This document shows, piece by piece, positions 61,001 to 64,000 of a DNA stretch of 64,000 nt. The notes below the pieces were generated by a model. That model was not told where the DNA came from. It saw only the letters and a program-made list of their open reading frames with translations, and searched no databases. Positions within the stretch are counted from its first letter, which is position 1; every line of letters begins with the position of its first letter. Source of the stretch: Xestospongia bergquistia (Eukaryota > Porifera > Demospongiae > Haplosclerida > Petrosiidae); NCBI GenBank assembly GCA_963965975.1, contig OZ014425.1:4229501-4293500 (forward strand), given 5' to 3'. A program made the position numbers and the translations under genes.

Positions 61001-62586
61001 GGTCCAGGCTTGCATAGAGCTTGTTGAATCTCTATATATAGAAGTGTATGTCGTGTGACAATCACATGTATCTAACCAATCAAATTATCCATTTCTTTTT
61101 CAGTCTCATCCAAGTCAATTGTAGTGGGAATAATGTCAGAAATCTTTTTCTTTTTCTTTCTTTTTATAGCCATCTTGTTTCCTACGGAGAAGAGAAATAT
61201 ATAAATATTAAATTTAGCAAAGTTACTATATTGTTACCTCCAATGGATGGCACAGAGAGAGCTAGAAGACGATACATTTCATAACCAATTAACAAAACTC
61301 CACCCATTTTGTACCAACGAGTAATAATTTCATAACGATTCTCCATAGATCTCACATTTTCATTTAACATATAGAGAGTAAAGTTACGAGGAAAAACCTA
61401 AAACATAGAAACCAATCGCTACAACTAAATTAGCCATCCCCTTACCTCTCCTTCCTCTGTCATACCTCCACTAACAGGTAGCCATTTGTCAAACTCTTGT
61501 AGCCAATTTTGTAATGTATTAACAGGTACTATACAGAGGACAAGTTTTGCTGAAGTCATACGTAAAAAGACTTCAATAAATGCGATAACTTGTAGGGTTT
61601 TCCCCAATCCCATCGAGTGAGCTAGGATACAACCAAACCCATCAGAGGTCTCATATCGAGTCAAAGACTCTATAATGTTATCATAGAGGAAGCGAATACC
61701 TCCAATCTACACGTAGACAAGTGTTACAATTAAAAAACATTATAAAGCAAGTTTTTTCTCTTTGTGAATATGAGCTAGCATGTACTTAACAAATTTGTAA
61801 TGAATGGTGCATGAGGTTTTACCTGGTGAAGCTTAATGGCTCGAGCAATTTGAGGAGCTAGTAACACATCCACTTCATAAGGAGGATGATTATAGTTGAC
61901 AAGTACTTGGCCATCTTCTCGAGTATCATAGACATCATATTTCCTTATAAGTTCAATAAAATACAGCTGTTCATTGTTATATTTGTCTGCTATTTTACCT
62001 AAGGACTTTCCGAGCTTGTCCAGACCTCTCAGAAGGGGTCTGAGTGGTTTCATCTAAAATAACTGTCTCTTGATTAGTAGGTGTGCCTTCATCCTCTTCA
62101 GTGAGATCAACAATCACAACATCAGAACTAAATGAGTTGAAATTACAAAAAATGACTCAAACACCACTATTGCATTATAAAGTATACTCAAGTACATATG
62201 AAGTTATTGGTAACAGACCTTTCGTTTGATGAGGAGCTGTTCACTCTACTATTTGACATCGTATCATGTGAGGTCACCGGAATGTCATGTGATGTATCAT
62301 GTGTCATTGATGAAATTAGACTTTGTTGGAGTTCCAGTCGTCTAATACGTTCTAATTCTTCAGTTTGTGCTGATAGAGCTTCTGGATTTAAATCTTCAAT
62401 GGTATCATATTTGGTTTTGATGTTACGCCTGTGCCCTGGTGGCTTGTGCTTTCTCTTTCTCTTTGCTTTATTAGAGCTCTGAGGCTTTGTTTCATCTTTA
62501 ACTGTCTCTTCTTCTTCTTCGTATTCTTCCTCCTCTTCCTCATCACTAGAACTGCTTGAGTACTCTGCTGTTTGTTTGTCATCCAT
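52091..62586 (-). CDS. RAD54L2: SNF2-family helicase related to RAD54L2/ARIP4
   Basis: Nineteen exons join in phase to about 1,285 residues (human about 1,470). Exons, 5' to 3': 62586-62219, 62127-61999, 61943-61823, 61706-61446, 61397-61238, 61181-61077, 61031-60917, 60868-60706, 60349-60285, 60196-60016, 59963-59832, 59770-59652, 59585-59448, 59421-59302, 58452-58357, 58143-58034, 54130-54057, 53975-53871, 53386-52091. An acidic N-terminus precedes VLVNYNHPP and the Walker A region [11 protein letters not shown] (about 235-246). DEGH is at about 398-401, [21 protein letters not shown] follows, and VCRVYRYGQ (about 756-764) is motif [16 protein letters not shown] spans the E16/E17 join and fits the family, which supports the skip over 3.9 kb of intron 16. 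The C-terminal about 430 residues are Ser/Thr/Gln/Pro-rich. By family knowledge it is a nuclear ATP-dependent chromatin and transcription cofactor. Confidence 0.92.
54140..54760 (+). pseudogene. Array upstream block, copy 4
   Basis: Copy of the block at 48360-49075, in the same position relative to helicase exon 17, confirming that the duplicated unit extends past the helicase exons into FReD upstream DNA. It lies in helicase intron 16. Confidence 0.5.
54874..55130 (+). pseudogene. FReD exon 1-like relic (variant leader), second copy
   Basis: Begins ATGAGAGTTCTTTTGTTGCT and matches the relic at 49197-49480, with frame breaks after the leader. A short frame (54859-55074) through it includes [15 protein letters not shown]. 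No exon 2 is attached. Confidence 0.7.
55166..56155 (+). pseudogene. FReD-6: fibrinogen-related gene with a frameshifted exon 1, nested in a helicase intron
   Basis: Three exons are recognisable: 55166-55390, 55443-55540 and 55586-56155. Exons 2 and 3 are fully open and encode a complete fibrinogen domain with [14 protein letters not shown] and both distal cysteines. Exon 1 has a one-base deletion relative to every paralogue: CAACATGACCCTC where the others read CAACATGGACCCTC (about 55264). Its length is therefore 225 nt instead of a multiple of three plus one, and the frame ends at a stop soon after ERQFV. Unless this is an assembly error or an allele, no full-length product is made. The gene lies on the opposite strand inside helicase intron 16. 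Confidence 0.82.
56657..56857 (-). pseudogene. Truncated third copy of helicase exon 19 (3' end only)
   Basis: About 200 bp match the last part of helicase exon 19 at 52083-52270 and at 46350-46535. Homology ends abruptly at 56857 and switches to FReD 3' sequence. It retains the stop region but has no upstream exon portion, so it cannot serve as a terminal exon with normal splicing. Confidence 0.9.
56858..57125 (+). pseudogene. FReD exon 3 tail and 3' flank fragment
   Basis: Starts within the KG.(T)[19 protein letters not shown] end of exon 3, with a stop and several changes, and continues through the usual 3' flank (CAATCACTCATTATTATATA, then TGATACAATCAGATAA). Confidence 0.85.
57126..58033. 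other. Rest of helicase intron 16, with one more FReD scrap
   Basis: Mostly AT-rich DNA without recognisable content. A scrap at about 57575-57640 (GGAATAGTATGGTGTGAGTG, GAAAGGTATATACTACTCC) encodes the end of a FReD domain and is the right-hand limit of array homology that I can see. Confidence 0.6.
58675..58785. repeat. Short tandem repeat, about 16-18 bp unit
   Basis: TATCAGTGTTATAT-type units recur six to seven times within a helicase intron (between the 59302 and 58452 exon ends). Confidence 0.85.
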
Positions 62587-62663
62587 TTTTCCCGCTGGCG
62601 GCAACCACCATGCATGTGGGCAGTGCATGTAATCGAAATACAGTATTTGAAGACGCGTAGTAA

Positions 62664-62674
62664 TGCGCATGCTC
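62664..62674. promoter_or_regulatory. NRF1-like palindromic site in a bidirectional promoter
   Basis: TGCGCATGCTC differs by one base from the NRF1 consensus palindrome TGCGCATGCGC. It lies in the 123-bp gap between the helicase ATG (62586, minus) and the ATG of the secreted acidic protein (62710, plus). The gap also holds GACGCGTAG and ACGCCGATTCGC and is clearly richer in CpG than the surroundings. Bidirectional promoter activity is inferred from geometry. Confidence 0.5.
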
Positions 62675-62709
62675 ATAATTACCGAGAACGCCGATTCGCA
62701 AACATAAAC

Positions 62710-64000
62710 ATGGCTGTCATTACGAAGATTTACTTTATTTCGATATTTGTGATATTATTTTCTCTGCATTTTACAAATAGCGAGAGCGTAAATGATAGTA
62801 AGTTGTATACAATTATTTCTCAATGACTGATTTGTTATTGTTGTTATAGATGTCATTTCGTGCAGTGACACACTTCCATGTCCTGACAGTTATAAATGCT
62901 CCAAGGAAGGTGTTTGTATTCTTGAAGAAGATGATATGTTAACAACTCCAGAAAGAACTTATAAACCTGATGACACCACATTGTATGAAGATGATATTGC
63001 TAGCAATGATCTTGATGTAGGAAGCGATCCATTGGAAGAAGACGATGATGCTGACAGCAGATATACAAGAAGTTTAAAATATCCTGACAATAATTATTAT
63101 GATGACAATGAAGAAGAAGATGATGATGATGATGATAGCAATCCATCTGATGAATTGGATAATAACTCTGAAGAAGAAACTGAGTCTAAACAACTTCTCC
63201 AAGAAATTGAGAAAGATGAAAACTTACTTGACTCAAAGCAATTGCAAGATGATAAAGATGAAGAAGAAGAAGAGCAAGAAGATCAAGAAGAAGACAAAAT
63301 CAACAATGACACCGATGATCAGGAATACAAAGAAAGCAAGGATGATGACGTTTATAGTAAGATAGAGGAAGAATATTCAAATGTACAAGATGATGAACCA
63401 GAAGTTCGAAAACACAAGTTTGAACAAGTTCGCAAGATGGTGGAGTCATACATCCATATCAGCAAGCACCCTTTAGACGTCCTACATTACTTGTACCAGT
63501 TTGAAGAAGGGGACAAAAAAGCTTTAAAGCAACTTCGCTTAATGGTGGAGACACGAGACCTGATACTTGATGCTAAAAGGGATAACTATGAAGAACTTGA
63601 TCGACCTAAAGTTGTTTTACAAAACCTTAAAAATGCTTTTTCCGACATTACTGACTATGGTTTGACCTCCTTTTTAAACAAGTATTACAAAGGTGATGAG
63701 ACTACCCTAAAACTATATCGTAAAATTTCCACCGATGATGAAGATGAAATAACGAAAAGATCACTCTCTGATAAAGACTGCAAGTCAAGTCTCTCTTCAA
63801 AAAAAAAATTGAAAATGAATAAACCAACAAAGACGATTCATAAGAATGTGTCAAAACAGCATAACAAAAAAAATACTCCAAAGAAACCCAAGCATCTGCT
63901 AAAGCCAAAAGTTAAACCAAACCATCATTTTAAGAAACCATTGGCCTCAAAAATGAGCAAAACATTGCATATAAAAAAGCAAAAACAACTCCTAACAAAC
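62710..64000 (+). CDS. Secreted protein with acidic and lysine-rich blocks (3' end outside the window)
   Basis: Exon 1 is 62710-62797 and exon 2 starts at 62850; the frame stays open to the window edge, giving at least 412 residues. A hydrophobic signal peptide (IYFISIFVILFSLHF) is followed by a small cysteine segment, C-x5-C-x6-C-x5-C (CSDTLPCPDSYKCSKEGVC). Residues about 60-235 are dominated by Asp and Glu, with runs such as EEEDDDDDD. A less charged part of about 90 residues has a plausible helical fold (FEQVRKMVESYIHISKHPLD, LHYLYQFEEGDKKALKQLRL). The last part is very rich in Lys, Asn and Pro. I do not recognise the family. Signal peptide plus opposite charge blocks would suit an extracellular matrix, mineral- or silica-associated protein, or a secretory-pathway calcium binder; this is speculation. 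Confidence 0.75.

Noticed and set aside
62198..62482. Plus-strand frame opposite helicase exon 1
   Set aside because: Shadow on the other strand; exon 1 has the better start, composition and in-phase splicing.
63099..63365. Met/Lys-rich protein (88 residues)
   Set aside because: Alternative frame of the acidic block of the secreted protein, where GAT/GAA runs read as ATG/AAG.

Overview
The window is AT-rich nuclear DNA from an early-branching animal. Short introns (often 40-60 bp), closely packed genes and an expanded set of ficolin-like fibrinogen-domain genes fit a demosponge best (Amphimedon-like). That assignment is inference from gene content and architecture, not from a database match. 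Coding calls rest on reading frames, splice-phase bookkeeping by hand and recognisable family motifs.

Layout. Positions 1-15.9 kb are mostly non-coding: a 36-bp minisatellite, several microsatellites, a GC-richer repeat-like block, and a weakly supported set of exons (about 6.9-8.5 kb) for an unrecognised helical protein. At 15.9-17.1 kb (minus) lies an intronless MAP-kinase phosphatase (rhodanese plus dual-specificity phosphatase). Divergent from it are the 60S ribosomal protein L29 gene (17.4-17.9 kb) and, 120 bp further, a roughly 57-exon gene for a CCDC162-like coiled-coil protein (18.0-35.5 kb). An intron of the latter holds an antisense tRNA-Glu(CTC). At 36.2-37.0 kb there is an 822-bp element with terminal inverted repeats flanked by TA.

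From 37 to 57.6 kb runs a tandem array of small secreted fibrinogen-related (FReD) genes on the plus strand. Four are intact (FReD-1, -3, -4, -5), one has a frameshifted first exon (FReD-6), and there are many fragments. Each gene has the same three-exon plan: signal peptide plus a six-cysteine module, a 92-98 nt linker exon, then the bulk of the fibrinogen domain. The array is interleaved with duplicated 3' ends of a minus-strand SNF2 helicase gene related to RAD54L2/ARIP4, which runs from 62.6 kb to 52.1 kb. The repeating unit appears to be one FReD gene convergent with the last three helicase exons. As a result FReD-6 sits inside the helicase's large intron 16, the nearest terminal-exon copy is truncated, the second copy (52.1-54.1 kb) is intact and presumably used, and the third (46.4-48.3 kb) is frameshifted.

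At the right edge, 123 bp divergent from the helicase start, begins a secreted protein with a strongly acidic and then lysine-rich sequence. It is cut off by the window end.

The most unusual content is the FReD/helicase array. A lineage-expanded, mosaic lectin-like family varies around the predicted ligand pocket and carries an N-terminal cysteine module I do not recognise. The same duplication process has repeatedly copied the 3' end of a housekeeping chromatin gene.
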